Assembly: GCF_024171945.1 (NCBI RefSeq)
Contig: NZ_JAMTCR010000008.1
Coordinates: forward strand, 62,001-126,000
Length of the DNA: 64,000 bases
Source of the DNA: Actinokineospora globicatena
GTDB taxonomy: Bacteria > Actinomycetota > Actinomycetes > Mycobacteriales > Pseudonocardiaceae
Reading direction: 5' to 3'
Position numbers and translations under genes: made by a program. Positions 35,503 through 43,774 of the stretch are shown here, one piece after another. Positions within the stretch are counted from its first letter, which is position 1. The number at the start of each line of letters is the position of its first letter. Below the pieces are notes generated by a model. That model made no database searches and had not been told where the DNA came from. It saw only the letters and a program-made list of their open reading frames with translations.

Positions 35503-36362
35503 CGACCGAGCCCCGACCACACCCCCAGCAACGTCCGGTCGTCGTCGAAGGTCTCGCGGGAGAAGTCCAGCAACCGGGCGAACTCCAGGGGCGGCGGGGG
35601 AGTCCCGAGCGCCTCGGCGAACGCGGCACCGACCAGGCCCGCGCCGTCCCCGAGCGCGGCGCCGACCCCGTCGGTGCCCAGCAGCAGCACTGATCCCGCG
35701 GGCAGGTCGACGGACTCGGCGCGCAGGTCGCGGGGCAGGTGGGGGAGTGCCACGGTCGCGACCTCGGCGATGCCGGGGGACTCCTGGGTCAGGCGGGTCC
35801 AGGTGCCCGCGTCGAACACCCACCCGGTCGAGTCGCCGACCCGGCACATCTCGGCGTGGGCGGATCCGTCGGCACGCGGTCGGACTAACGCGACGAGCAA
35901 CGTGGTCGACAGCAGGCGTTCCGCGCGCGCTGAGGGGTCGTCATCACCGGCTTGGGCCGCGGCGAACTCGACCAACGCCCAGCCCGCGCACCGCATCACC
36001 TCCGGCCAGTCCGGTTCTTCGCCCGCGTCGAGCACCCGGAGCAGTTGGTCGGTGGCACTGCGGCAGGCGAGGGTGGCGCCCAGGTGCGCCAACTCCACGC
36101 TCGACACCCCATCGGCGACGGCGGCCACCACGGCCCCGGTGCCCTCGTGCCAGGACACCGCGAAGTCGTCCTGCCGCGGGGTCCCGTCGTGGCGGTGCTG
36201 GTAGCCGCGCACCGACGCGGCTCGCGCGGCGAAGGTGCCGCCCGACCACCCGTCGACCGCGGTGTCCGGCCGGTACCCGCCGACGCGCCGGGGTGGGCGC
36301 GGCTCGAACTCGGCGACCGGCGTGCCGAGCACCAGCGGCGTGCCCAGGTGGGCCTCAGACAA
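35499..36362 (-). CDS. PP2C-family protein phosphatase
   Basis: 287 residues, TTG 36362, overlapping the vWA stop by 8 nt. PP2C metal-binding residues are present: RQDDFAVSW, VAAVADGVSS, LLLGTDGVG and the final FDDDRTLLGVW. It would dephosphorylate Ser/Thr sites set by the downstream kinase. The N-terminal 45 residues are extra. Together vWA, PP2C and kinase match the TerY-P triad proposed from comparative genomics of tellurite-resistance-linked stress systems. Confidence 0.9.
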   Translation of the reverse strand: MSEAHLGTPLVLGTPVAEFEPRPPRRVGGYRPDTAVDGWSGGTFAARAASVRGYQHRHDGTPRQDDFAVSWHEGTGAVVAAVADGVSSVELAHLGATLACRSATDQLLRVLDAGEEPDWPEVMRCAGWALVEFAAAQAGDDDPSARAERLLSTTLLVALVRPRADGSAHAEMCRVGDSTGWVFDAGTWTRLTQESPGIAEVATVALPHLPRDLRAESVDLPAGSVLLLGTDGVGAALGDGAGLVGAAFAEALGTPPPPLEFARLLDFSRETFDDDRTLLGVWSGLGR

Positions 36363-37032
36363 CGTCGACCGCCATGACGAAGCTGCTGGGCCGCTCGACC
36401 ACCAACTCGGTCTTGTCCGCGGCCACCGCGCGGGCCGAGGCCACGATGCTCTTGGTCAACGCCACGCTGAACTCCGCGATCGCCAGCCCGAGCTCCACCC
36501 CTGGCGTCGCCACGAACGCGAACTCCGGCCGGGTCGCCACATCCAGGATCGTCCGCGCCCGCGCACCCCCGATCCCGCACGCGATGATGTTCGGCGCGGC
36601 GGGCGTGGTCTCCCGGTCCACCAGCCGGTTGTAGGAGTCCCGCCACGCTGGCTCGTCGGTCGGCTGGCCGTCGGTCAGGAAGAACACCGCGGGCCGGTAG
36701 ACGGCGTACCCCTGCTCCTTGAGGGCGGCCACATCGGTCGGGATCTGGCTCAGCAACGCCTCGAACGCGGCCCCGTAGTTGGTCGACGACCGGGTGCTCA
36801 ACACCGGCAACGCCGCCTCGGTCCGCAGGTCCGCCAACGACAACCGGGTCTGCACGTCCACCGAGAACCCCAGGATCGTGAACCGCACCTTCGCCGCCGC
36901 CATCGGCTCCCGCAGCAACGCCCGGTGCAACTCCGCCAACCCCGCGTTCAACTCCCCCACCACCGGCGCCATGGACCCCGACTCATCAGCCACCACGTAC
37001 ACCGGCAGCACATTGCCCAGGTTCTCCGCCAC
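36355..37032 (-). CDS. TerY-like von Willebrand factor A protein
   Basis: 225 residues from GTG 37032, with GGAGGGG upstream. The MIDAS site is complete: DESGS (16-20), Thr84 in SSTNYG and Asp121 in FLTDGQPTD. The protein is essentially a single vWA domain, as in TerY, and binds metal-dependently to a partner. It is the first gene of the vWA-PP2C-kinase operon; the region upstream is AT-rich near 37130-37165 and probably holds the promoter. Confidence 0.9.
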   Translation of the reverse strand: MAENLGNVLPVYVVADESGSMAPVVGELNAGLAELHRALLREPMAAAKVRFTILGFSVDVQTRLSLADLRTEAALPVLSTRSSTNYGAAFEALLSQIPTDVAALKEQGYAVYRPAVFFLTDGQPTDEPAWRDSYNRLVDRETTPAAPNIIACGIGGARARTILDVATRPEFAFVATPGVELGLAIAEFSVALTKSIVASARAVAADKTELVVERPSSFVMAVDVV

Positions 37033-37170
37033 GCCCCACCCCTCCACCCCGCCGACCCCAAGATCCCCACTATCCCACGCTCAGTACCCACCCGAGCACG
37101 CTTTGGGCTAGCCGTTGCGGCTGTTGGTTCTCATTATCCGCTATTGACTATCAAGATATCGGGTTTAAGT

Positions 37171-37272
37171 CGGGAGGAGGGGGTGGGTGCGGGGGAGGGG
37201 AGAGCGGAAAGACGCTGGGGAGGAAGGGAAGGGGGTGAGGTGAGAGAGGAGGGAGGCGGAGCGGGGAGAGAG
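37171..37272 (+). other. Polypurine tract with many G-runs
   Basis: About 100 bp of almost pure G/A on the + strand, between the vWA promoter region and the methyltransferase gene (the stretch 37033-37378 has no gene). Repeated GGG runs could form G-quadruplexes. Confidence 0.7.
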
Positions 37273-37330
37273 GTCCGGTGGAGATCCACTCGGCCCTGGC
37301 TGGGGGGACAGGAAGAGCCGGTGCGATTGT

Positions 37331-37360
37331 CGCCTCGCGCCTCGCGCCTCGCGCCTCGCG
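37331..37360 (+). repeat. Tandem repeat of CGCCTCG (4 copies)
   Basis: Four perfect 7-bp copies plus two bases, 19 bp beyond the stop of the leftward methyltransferase gene. Such a microsatellite can vary in copy number. Confidence 0.9.
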
Positions 37361-37378
37361 GGGGCTCTGGGCGGGGGG

Positions 37379-38119
37379 CTAAGAGGTGGGCTTGCGGTAG
37401 GTGGAGACGGCGGAGGGGGAGTGGGGGGTGAGGGGTGAGCCGGTCCAGTCGGCGTGGCGGGAGTCGAGGGTGAGGGTGGCTAGTTGGGCCATGAGGTCCA
37501 GTTCGGCGGGCCACAGGTAGCGGTGGTGGCTGCGGACGAGGCGGATGTCCCCGGGGGCCACCTCCGTGTAGTGGTGGGAGGTGAGGCGCTGGTTGACGGT
37601 GTCGTAGGTGTCGAAGCCCGCGTAGCCCTCGCGGTGGTCGAACACGACGGCGTCCTGGCCAGGTGGGAGTTTGCGCAGGTCGGGGATGCCGAGTTCGAGC
37701 ACGAACCGGCCGCCGGGGCGCAGGTGGCGCGCGGCGTTGCGGAAGCACTGGACCTGCTCGGCCTGGGTGAGCAGGTTGGAGATCGTGTTGAAGACCAGGT
37801 ACACCAGCGAGAACTCGCCCGGCGCGGTCGCGGTGGCCATGTCGCCGAGGACGACCGGGATCGTGGCGTCGTCGACCTTCGTGCGGAGCTGCGCCAGCAT
37901 CGGCTCGGACAGCTCGATCCCCGTCACCGGCACCCCGCGCGCGGCCAACGGCACGGCCACCCGCCCGGTGCCGATCGCGAACTCCAACGCGGCACCCCCG
38001 TCGGCCAGCTCCACCAGGCGGTCGACGACGGGATCCAGCACCTCGGGGGCGAACATGCCCACACCAGGGGTGTCGTAGCGGCTGGCGGTCTCGGCGTTCC
38101 AGGTCTCGTCCAGGCCCAT
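37379..38119 (-). CDS. Class I SAM-dependent methyltransferase
   Basis: 246 residues from ATG 38119. SAM motif I is LEFAIGTGRVAVPLAARG, followed by VTGIELSEPML, VVLGDMATATAPGEFSLVYLVFNTISNL and the LRPGGRFVLELGIPD motif. The fold is that of small-molecule methyltransferases (Methyltransf_25/31). Substrate unknown. The last 30 residues are less conserved. No operon partner. Confidence 0.9.
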   Translation of the reverse strand: MGLDETWNAETASRYDTPGVGMFAPEVLDPVVDRLVELADGGAALEFAIGTGRVAVPLAARGVPVTGIELSEPMLAQLRTKVDDATIPVVLGDMATATAPGEFSLVYLVFNTISNLLTQAEQVQCFRNAARHLRPGGRFVLELGIPDLRKLPPGQDAVVFDHREGYAGFDTYDTVNQRLTSHHYTEVAPGDIRLVRSHHRYLWPAELDLMAQLATLTLDSRHADWTGSPLTPHSPSAVSTYRKPTS

Positions 38120-38201
38120 GACCCCACCCTGGCGCCGCCCCGCACGGGGTGTCCACCGAATATCGGCGGCGTCCACAGTGGAATGTCAGGAACGGAGAAC
38201 G

Positions 38202-38930
38202 TCAGGAGCGGCGGCGCGGCTTCCCGCGCTTCGGGGCGGCGGGCTTCTTGGCGGGGGTCGCGGGCCTGCGCTGCGGTTTGGCGGCGCGTGCGGGTTCCCG
38301 GACCGGCTCGGGCTCGGCCTGCCGTCCCCGGGTGCTGTTGACGGTCCGCCCGCGCACGATGCCGATCAGCTGCTCGATCGCGTCCGTGGTCTCGTCCTCC
38401 AGCCAGGACAGCGCCACCTGGGACTGCGGGACGTCGGTGATCGTGCGGTAGGTCAGGTCCTTGCGGTGGTGCAGGCGGGCCAGCGACTGCGGCACCACCA
38501 GCAGACCGATGCCCGCGGCGACCAGCTCGATCGCGTCACCTGTGGTGTCGGGGCGCTGCAGGGCCGGGCGGCCGGGCGGCTGCGCCCAGTCCAGCGTGTC
38601 GTCGAGCGGGTGCAGCACGACCTCGTCGGCCAGGTCGCCGGGGGTGACCTCGTCGGCCGCGGCGAGGAGGTGGTCCTTCGGGATGACCACGACGGTCACC
38701 TCGGTGTACAGCGGGATCGCGTGCAGCCCGGCGCGGTCGGCGGTCAACCGCAGCAGCGCCGCCTGCACGCTGCGCTCCCGGATCTGGTCCGCGGCCTCGG
38801 CGGGGCTCACCTGCACCAACTCCAGCGGCACCCGCGGCGACCGCTCGGCCCACAACCGCGACCACTTCGAGGGGATCACCCCCGGCGCGTACGCGAGCCT
38901 GAAGGGTGCAGCTGGGTCCGGCCCTGTCAC
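38202..38930 (-). CDS. LysR-type substrate-binding domain protein without HTH
   Basis: 242 residues from GTG 38930. The sequence begins directly in the LysR effector-binding fold (FRLAYAPGVIPSKWSRLWAER..PLELVQVS, VVVIPKDHLLA, IELVAAGIGLLVVPQS) and lacks the N-terminal winged helix. A lysine/proline/alanine-rich tail (about 205-242) may bind nucleic acid non-specifically. The same gene order with a divergent DUF5997 gene is common in actinobacteria, so this is a conserved stand-alone form rather than a truncation. Confidence 0.88.
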   Translation of the reverse strand: MTGPDPAAPFRLAYAPGVIPSKWSRLWAERSPRVPLELVQVSPAEAADQIRERSVQAALLRLTADRAGLHAIPLYTEVTVVVIPKDHLLAAADEVTPGDLADEVVLHPLDDTLDWAQPPGRPALQRPDTTGDAIELVAAGIGLLVVPQSLARLHHRKDLTYRTITDVPQSQVALSWLEDETTDAIEQLIGIVRGRTVNSTRGRQAEPEPVREPARAAKPQRRPATPAKKPAAPKRGKPRRRS

Positions 38931-38975
38931 CAGGCCAGACTACCGCCGGTGAACGCCCCCGCTACGCTTGCCCCC

Positions 38976-39437
38976 ATGACCTCGCCGCACAAGACGCCCC
39001 AGACGATGAAGCCCGCGACCGCGGCGAAGAAGCTGGGCGTGTACCTGGAGGCCACCCCCGCCGAGTTCCAGGACGGCCTCATCACCCGCGACGAGCTCAA
39101 CGCGCTGCAGGCCGACCCGCCCAGCTGGCTGCGGGACCTGCGCCGCGACGGCCCGCACCCGCGCACGGTGGTCGCCGCGAAGCTGCGCGTCTCGATCGGT
39201 GGCCTGACCAGGGCCGGTTTCGCCGACCCGCTCACCACCGAGCAGATCGAGGCGATCAAGGCGGAGAACCCGGAGTGGCTGCAGCAGGAGCGCACCACCC
39301 AGGCCGAGTTCCGCAAGGAGTCCGAGCGGGTCAAGACCCAGGCCGCCGCTGACAAGCAGCCCAAGCCCGCCCCGAAGCCGCCGCGGACCGACAAGGCGGG
39401 CAACGTCCGCAAGCCCGCGTCCCGCCGCTCCCGGTAG
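38976..39437 (+). CDS. DUF5997 family protein
   Basis: 153 residues from ATG 38976. The central block MKPATAAKKLGVYLEATPAEF..ELNALQADPPSWLRDLRRDGPHPRTVVAAKL is the DUF5997 signature; the C-terminus is a basic, Lys/Pro/Ala-rich tail similar to that of the divergent LysR-like neighbour. Function unknown; the shared tails suggest the two act on the same nucleic-acid target. A strong hairpin terminator follows. Confidence 0.88.
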   Translation: MTSPHKTPQTMKPATAAKKLGVYLEATPAEFQDGLITRDELNALQADPPSWLRDLRRDGPHPRTVVAAKLRVSIGGLTRAGFADPLTTEQIEAIKAENPEWLQQERTTQAEFRKESERVKTQAAADKQPKPAPKPPRTDKAGNVRKPASRRSR

Positions 39438-39452
39438 CGCCCCCTTACTGGA

Positions 39453-39498
39453 GCGGGTCCCCCTCCGCCTGGCTTGGCGCCAGGAGAGGGGAACCCGC
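39453..39498 (+). terminator. Terminator hairpin after the DUF5997 gene
   Basis: Long imperfect stem: GCGGGT/ACCCGC, CCCCTC/GAGGGG and CCTGGC/GCCAGG in order, with one mismatch and a small bulge, loop TTGGC. The remaining 240 bp up to 39735 hold nothing I can support. Confidence 0.7.
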
Positions 39499-39735
39499 GG
39501 ATCAGGTGCCCGGACTGTCCGATCGGGATAGTCCGTCCAGGTCTGCTTCCCCGTACCCCCGTCGTGCTGGGAGAAGCGAACAGGGAAACCATACGGATTC
39601 GCCGGAGTGGTCGCCAATTCCCTGGACGACTGAACCGCGACCGCGCGACCGGGCGGATTCGTGTTCGCCCATCACCCGAAGGGCCGGTATCCAGCGGCAT
39701 GCCGGTGCCCGACGCCCTACGGTGTATCTGCGCCG

Positions 39736-40542
39736 TTAGTCGCCGCTCATCGCCCGCAGCGACGCCGCCACCGCCTGGACGAAGGCCTCCCGAATCTCCT
39801 CGGCCACCAGGTCGAGCGACAGGTACGGGTTGAGGTCCTCCAGCTCCACCAGCAACAGGTCACCCCCGACCCGGCAGGCGTCGACCCGCTGGATCCCGTG
39901 GTCGAGCGTGTTCCACCGGACAAACCGCTCGGCGAAGGCGAGATCGCTGGTCGAGGGCTCGTAGGGCCGCAGTTCCCAGCGCTTCTCGGGATCCGGCGCG
40001 TAGAGGGCGTAGTGGAACTCGTGGTCGACGAAATAGAACGAGACCTCGTAGTCGAAATCAATCGCCGGCTGGATGAGGAGCCCCTCACCGTCCGGAATGC
40101 CCTCGCGGTCGGTGCGCACGAGCCCGACCGAGTCCGCGCCCGCCTTCGGCTTGACCACGTAGGTCTCGACCACCGGCAACGCGTCCACATCAGCGACCCG
40201 GTCCACGGTGGGGATCACCGGGAACCCGGCCCTGGTGAGGTCCACCAGGTACTGCTTCCCCGCCATGTCACCCTGCCCGGTGAGCGGGTTGAACACCACG
40301 CTGCCCTGCCGCAGCGCGTGCGCCCGGAACGCCCCGTACTCCGCCGGGTAGTGCATCACCGGCCCACTGTTGCGCACCATGACGAGGTCGAACCGGTCCA
40401 TCAACCCCACCGCGTCCTTCGGGTGGCACAACGCCACCACGAAGTGCTCCCGCAGCCGAGCCCCGAGGAACACATCCTCATCGCCATAGCGACGCCCCCG
40501 CGCCGGATAGGTCAGGTCGGTGACGAGCAACAAAGTGGACAC
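39736..40542 (-). CDS. ATP-grasp-like protein
   Basis: 268 residues, GTG 40542. The layout is that of ATP-grasp ligases: N-terminal Rossmann-like part (TLLLVTDLTYPARGRRYGDEDVFL), ATP-binding part with TYVVKPKAGADSVGL and GEGLLIQPAIDFDYEVSFYFV, and a metal-binding end LLVELEDLNPYLSL. Activity would be carboxylate-amine or thiol ligation; no substrate or partner gene is seen. Confidence 0.75.
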   Translation of the reverse strand: MSTLLLVTDLTYPARGRRYGDEDVFLGARLREHFVVALCHPKDAVGLMDRFDLVMVRNSGPVMHYPAEYGAFRAHALRQGSVVFNPLTGQGDMAGKQYLVDLTRAGFPVIPTVDRVADVDALPVVETYVVKPKAGADSVGLVRTDREGIPDGEGLLIQPAIDFDYEVSFYFVDHEFHYALYAPDPEKRWELRPYEPSTSDLAFAERFVRWNTLDHGIQRVDACRVGGDLLLVELEDLNPYLSLDLVAEEIREAFVQAVAASLRAMSGD

Positions 40543-40879
40543 CCCACCAACCTAGGCCCCACCACCCCACCGGTCACCTCAGCCGCGCTCACCCTCAGCC
40601 CCGACACCTCGTGCCCGTCGCCTGCGAACACCCCGCCCGACACCGTGCACCCAGTGGGCCCCACCAGCCCGTCCCAGCCACCGGTGCGTGATTGGCTCGC
40701 GGGCATGCCACCTCTCCCAACCCGCTCCGGAACCGCCGCGCCAGTCGCGCGCCCACCGTGTCCCAGCCATCCGCCCCGCGGAGTGGTGGTGAGCCCTGGC
40801 CTGGAGAGGTGGGCCACCAGTGCTGGCCCCGGCGCCGGTAGTGGTGCGACGATGGAGATGAACTCCCGATGGGAGCCTC

Positions 40880-40919
40880 CCGGACGAGCGGTGCCGTACC
40901 CGGCGTGACAAGACGGCGC
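40880..40919 (+). promoter_or_regulatory. Guanidine-III riboswitch
   Basis: The 40-nt stretch matches the ykkC-III consensus: CCGGACGAG at the 5' end, GCCGTACCCGG in the middle and ACAAGACGGCGC at the 3' end, which together form the pseudoknot that binds guanidine. The Shine-Dalgarno GGAGGT of the SMR gene follows within 10 nt, so ligand binding would control access of ribosomes. Confidence 0.85.
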
Positions 40920-40934
40920 TTGGTGGAGGTCGTC

Positions 40935-41249
40935 ATGGCGTGGTTCGTGCTGGTTCTCTCCGGGGTCCTCGAGGCAGTGTGGGCGACCGCCCTGGGCAGG
41001 TCGGAGCAGTTCACCCGACTCTGGCCGTCACTGACCTTCGTCGTGGCCCTGCTCGCCAGCATGGCAGGCCTGGCCTACGCGATGCGTGAGCTCCCGGTCG
41101 GAACCTCGTACGCGGTCTGGGTCGGAATCGGCGCGGTGTTGACCGTCGCTTACGCCATGGTGACCGGAGCCGAACCGGTTTCAGTGATCAAGGTATTCCT
41201 CCTTCTCGGCATCGTCGGTTGTGTAGTGGGGTTGAAGGTCCTCCACTGA
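40935..41249 (+). CDS. gdx: SMR-family guanidinium exporter (Gdx/SugE)
   Basis: 104 residues from ATG 40935, after a perfect GGAGGT. Four membrane spans, with MAWFVLVLSGVLEAVWATALG carrying the essential Glu13 of SMR transporters, and VGTSYAVWVGIGAVLTV. The G-x-x-EAVWA pattern is that of the SugE/Gdx branch rather than EmrE-type drug pumps; Gdx exports guanidinium in exchange for protons. The guanidine-III riboswitch directly upstream supports the physiological substrate. Confidence 0.93.
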   Translation: MAWFVLVLSGVLEAVWATALGRSEQFTRLWPSLTFVVALLASMAGLAYAMRELPVGTSYAVWVGIGAVLTVAYAMVTGAEPVSVIKVFLLLGIVGCVVGLKVLH

Positions 41250-41270
41250 GGACCAGCTTGACGTTCACCG

Positions 41271-41364
41271 CTGTCCAGGTCGGGCAGATCCTCTCCACGA
41301 AGACTTTCCCGTGAGAAGGTGTTAGCAGCGACCAATGCGCTGTTGATCTTCCCGACCTGGACAG
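41271..41364. mobile_element. MITE-like element with 20-bp inverted ends
   Basis: A 94-bp unit flanked by 20-bp inverted repeats (41271-41290 and 41345-41364) that match at 19 of 20 positions, starting CTGTCCAGGTCGGG. It carries no gene. The length and ends resemble a miniature inverted-repeat element, but it could also be a long-range RNA hairpin after gdx. Confidence 0.5.
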
Positions 41365-42012
41365 CTCATGGTTTCAGTCATGTCGGCAACTCATTGATCG
41401 GGCGCGGCGCGGGTGTTGGGGTAGCGACGACCCAGCCGAGCAGGCCGCCTCAGCCGACGAGGTACACCTCGGTCGACCGCGACCGTGCGGAGTCCGCATC
41501 GTCCGGGACGGTCAGGTGGCCGCGCCACGACCACAGAACCCGCGAACCCGTCGGCACCGGAATCGGGGCTCAAAGGTGCCTGGTCGCGGCCCGGGCGGCC
41601 TCGACGGATCAGCGCGCCCCGTAGTTGATCGTTGAAGACCTGCGGCAAGGTCAGATCGGCTCGCTGTACTACCGGCCGGGGTAGTCGGGACCGCCGAGTC
41701 GAACGCCCACAGCCAGCTTGCCCGCCGAGATCAGACCGTCGGGTGCTTGCGGTGTCGGAAGTTGCAGTATTTCTGTCATCGTGGTTGTTCATGTCTGTGG
41801 GGTTGTGGAACTGGATGATCATGTCGCTGTCGATTCTGTCAACTCCGCCAGAACGCGATTCCGCCACACAAGTCAGCGTGACGATCAACGAGGAACAATC
41901 CCAACACCGGCGGCTAGTGCCGCCGACCATCGCCGACATACTGGTGAATCGCGGCCGCTGCTTATTTCATCGACGTCCTGGTGATCATCCGACCGTTAGG
42001 CGGGCGGAGCGC
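41365..42012. other. Gene-free region of lower GC
   Basis: About 650 bp without a supportable gene. Short frames on both strands show no ribosome site. The part from about 41750 to 41960 is noticeably less GC-rich than the neighbours, which fits decayed or acquired DNA. Confidence 0.4.
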
Positions 42013-43551
42013 TCAGTGCTCCCGGCAGGTGATGTTGGTGTGGGGGAGTGTGCCGTCGCGGAAGTAGGTGTTGATGGTGTTTTCGACGCAGGGGTTGGGG
42101 TAGTTGCCGAAGATGGCGTGGATGTTGACGTCGGCCAGGGTGATGAGGCGGGAGTTGGGCATGGCGCGGTGTAAGGAGACGGCGCCCTGGTAGTGGGTGC
42201 GGGTGTCGCCGGTGGACTGGACGATGAGGGCGGGGACGGTGTTGTGCACCGTGGTCCGCGGTTCCGCTGGGGCGGGCCAGAAGGCGCAGGCGTTGAGGTT
42301 GTTGGCGATGGCGCTGAAGATGGGGTTCTGGCGGCGGTCGCGCTGGATCTGGCGCCAGTACCAGTCGGGGTCGTGGGGTGCGGCGGCGTCTCCGCACAGC
42401 ACGGCCGCCTGGCCGGAGTTGTGCAGTTGGGCGGTCGGTTCGTAGATGAACTGGAGGATGCCTACCAGGCTCGGGCTCGGCTGCACCGCCTTTCCGTTCG
42501 CGGCGTCGACCAAGAGCCGGATGTCGCCCGCGAGCGCGGCCCGTTTGCGCGGGTCGTCGAGTTCGACGAACGGCACCATCGGCACCACGTGCTGGTCGAC
42601 CCGGTACCGCCCGATCCGGATCGGGTCCGCGGCCGCCCGGGTGATCAGGCCCTCGACCACGGCCCTGACCTGCCGCGCGGTGCCACCCAGGTGGTACTCG
42701 GCGTCGCGGGACGCGGTCCAGGCGGCCCAGTCGTCGAAGGCGGCCTCGTTCGGTCGGGCCATCGACGCCAGGGTCGCGGTGTGCCACGCCCTCGGGTCGA
42801 CCGCGCTGTCGAGCACGAACCGGTCGGCGCGACCCGGGAACATCTGCGTGTACACCGCGCCCAGGTAGGTGCCGTACGACCAGCCGAAGTAGCTGATCCG
42901 CCGTTCCCCGAGCGCGCCGCGCACGACGTCCATGTCCCGCGCGGTGTTGCGGGTCGACACGTGGCGCAGGTACGACCCGTGTCGGTCCGCGCACCGTCGA
43001 GCCAGATCGGCCTGGACGGCGGTGTTGCGGTCGAACGCGGCCCGGTCGACCCCGCCGGAGCGCAGCATCGACCCGATCGGCCAGCCGCAGTCGACCGGTG
43101 TCGACCGCCCGATCCCGCGCGGGTCCAGGCCGATGAGGTCGTACCGCGCCGTCACCTCCGGTGTCATCGCCTTGCGGATGGTCAGCATGACGTCGAGCCC
43201 GGCACCACCTGGGCCGCCCGGGTTCGACAGCATGACGCCCCGCCGCCGCCCGGGGTCGGTCGCCTTGAGCCGTGAGATGGCCACGGTGATGGTCCGACCG
43301 CGCGGCTCGGCGTAGTTCATCGGCACGGTCACATCGGCGCACCGCGCCCCCGCCGCGTCCAATTCGGCGTGGTCACAACTCTTCCAGGCCACGCGTTGGT
43401 TGTAGTACCGATCCAGACCTGTGCTGTCCACATCGGATCTTGCCTGTGCCACTCCGGCCCCCGACACCAAGCCCGCGACGGCCAAGAGCGCGGTCATGCG
43501 TTTCGCGCCTCGGCGCGGACGAGCGGTGCGCGGCAAACGTGTTGTCGACAC
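42013..43551 (-). CDS. Secreted S33-family peptidase (tripeptidyl aminopeptidase-like)
   Basis: 512 residues, GTG 43551 with AAGGGGGAA upstream. A twin-basic signal peptide (RRGAKRM..LLAVAGLVSGAGVAQA, cut near residue 37). Alpha/beta hydrolase with TAP-like C-terminal domain: oxyanion region LSNPGGPGGAGLD, nucleophile Ser in GWSYGTYLG (about 223), Asp in STGDTRT (about 451) and His in NIHAIFGNYP (about 477). It removes N-terminal tripeptides or similar from extracellular substrates. Two palindromic elements upstream (43631-43644, 43666-43693) are candidate operators. Confidence 0.93.
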   Translation of the reverse strand: MSTTRLPRTARPRRGAKRMTALLAVAGLVSGAGVAQARSDVDSTGLDRYYNQRVAWKSCDHAELDAAGARCADVTVPMNYAEPRGRTITVAISRLKATDPGRRRGVMLSNPGGPGGAGLDVMLTIRKAMTPEVTARYDLIGLDPRGIGRSTPVDCGWPIGSMLRSGGVDRAAFDRNTAVQADLARRCADRHGSYLRHVSTRNTARDMDVVRGALGERRISYFGWSYGTYLGAVYTQMFPGRADRFVLDSAVDPRAWHTATLASMARPNEAAFDDWAAWTASRDAEYHLGGTARQVRAVVEGLITRAAADPIRIGRYRVDQHVVPMVPFVELDDPRKRAALAGDIRLLVDAANGKAVQPSPSLVGILQFIYEPTAQLHNSGQAAVLCGDAAAPHDPDWYWRQIQRDRRQNPIFSAIANNLNACAFWPAPAEPRTTVHNTVPALIVQSTGDTRTHYQGAVSLHRAMPNSRLITLADVNIHAIFGNYPNPCVENTINTYFRDGTLPHTNITCREH

Positions 43552-43630
43552 TGGATTTCCCCCTTGGTGATCCGGGTTCCCCTGTGATCCCGGTGAAAAC
43601 CACGCTACAAGTCCGAGGAGGACGTTCCCA

Positions 43631-43644
43631 TAGTGCTAGCACTA
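43631..43644. promoter_or_regulatory. 14-bp perfect palindrome upstream of the S33 peptidase
   Basis: TAGTGCTAGCACTA, 80 bp upstream of the GTG. The form suits a dimeric TetR or MarR-type regulator; none is adjacent. Confidence 0.55.
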
Positions 43645-43665
43645 GTCTTCGGGTTCTACTTGTCT

Positions 43666-43693
43666 GTAGTGCCAAGGGTAGTCCTAGCACTAC
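43666..43693. promoter_or_regulatory. Second inverted repeat sharing half-sites with the first
   Basis: GTAGTGC, 14-nt gap, GCACTAC. It repeats the TAGTGC/GCACTA half-sites of the palindrome at 43631-43644, so a regulator may bind both. Confidence 0.45.
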
Positions 43694-43720
43694 CCCCGAT
43701 CGTGCGGATGGCCTAGAACA

Positions 43721-43761
43721 GCAGAATCCCTCCCGGCCGCGAAGGCTGGGAGGGATTCTGC
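43721..43761 (-). terminator. Terminator after metalloprotease 1
   Basis: Perfect 14-bp stem (43721-43734 with 43748-43761), 13-nt loop, 13 nt beyond the stop codon of the metalloprotease gene. Confidence 0.85.
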
Positions 43762-43774
43762 GAAGCCGTTGGAA

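Noticed and set aside
41391-41939. Possible decayed transposase on the minus strand next to the MITE-like element
   Set aside because: The translation shows no DDE, serine recombinase or HUH motif; the frame appears random.
43631-43644. CIRCE (HrcA) element
   Set aside because: The half-site AGTGCTAGCACT is similar, but the required 9-nt spacer and TTAGCACTC/GAGTGCTAA arms are absent.
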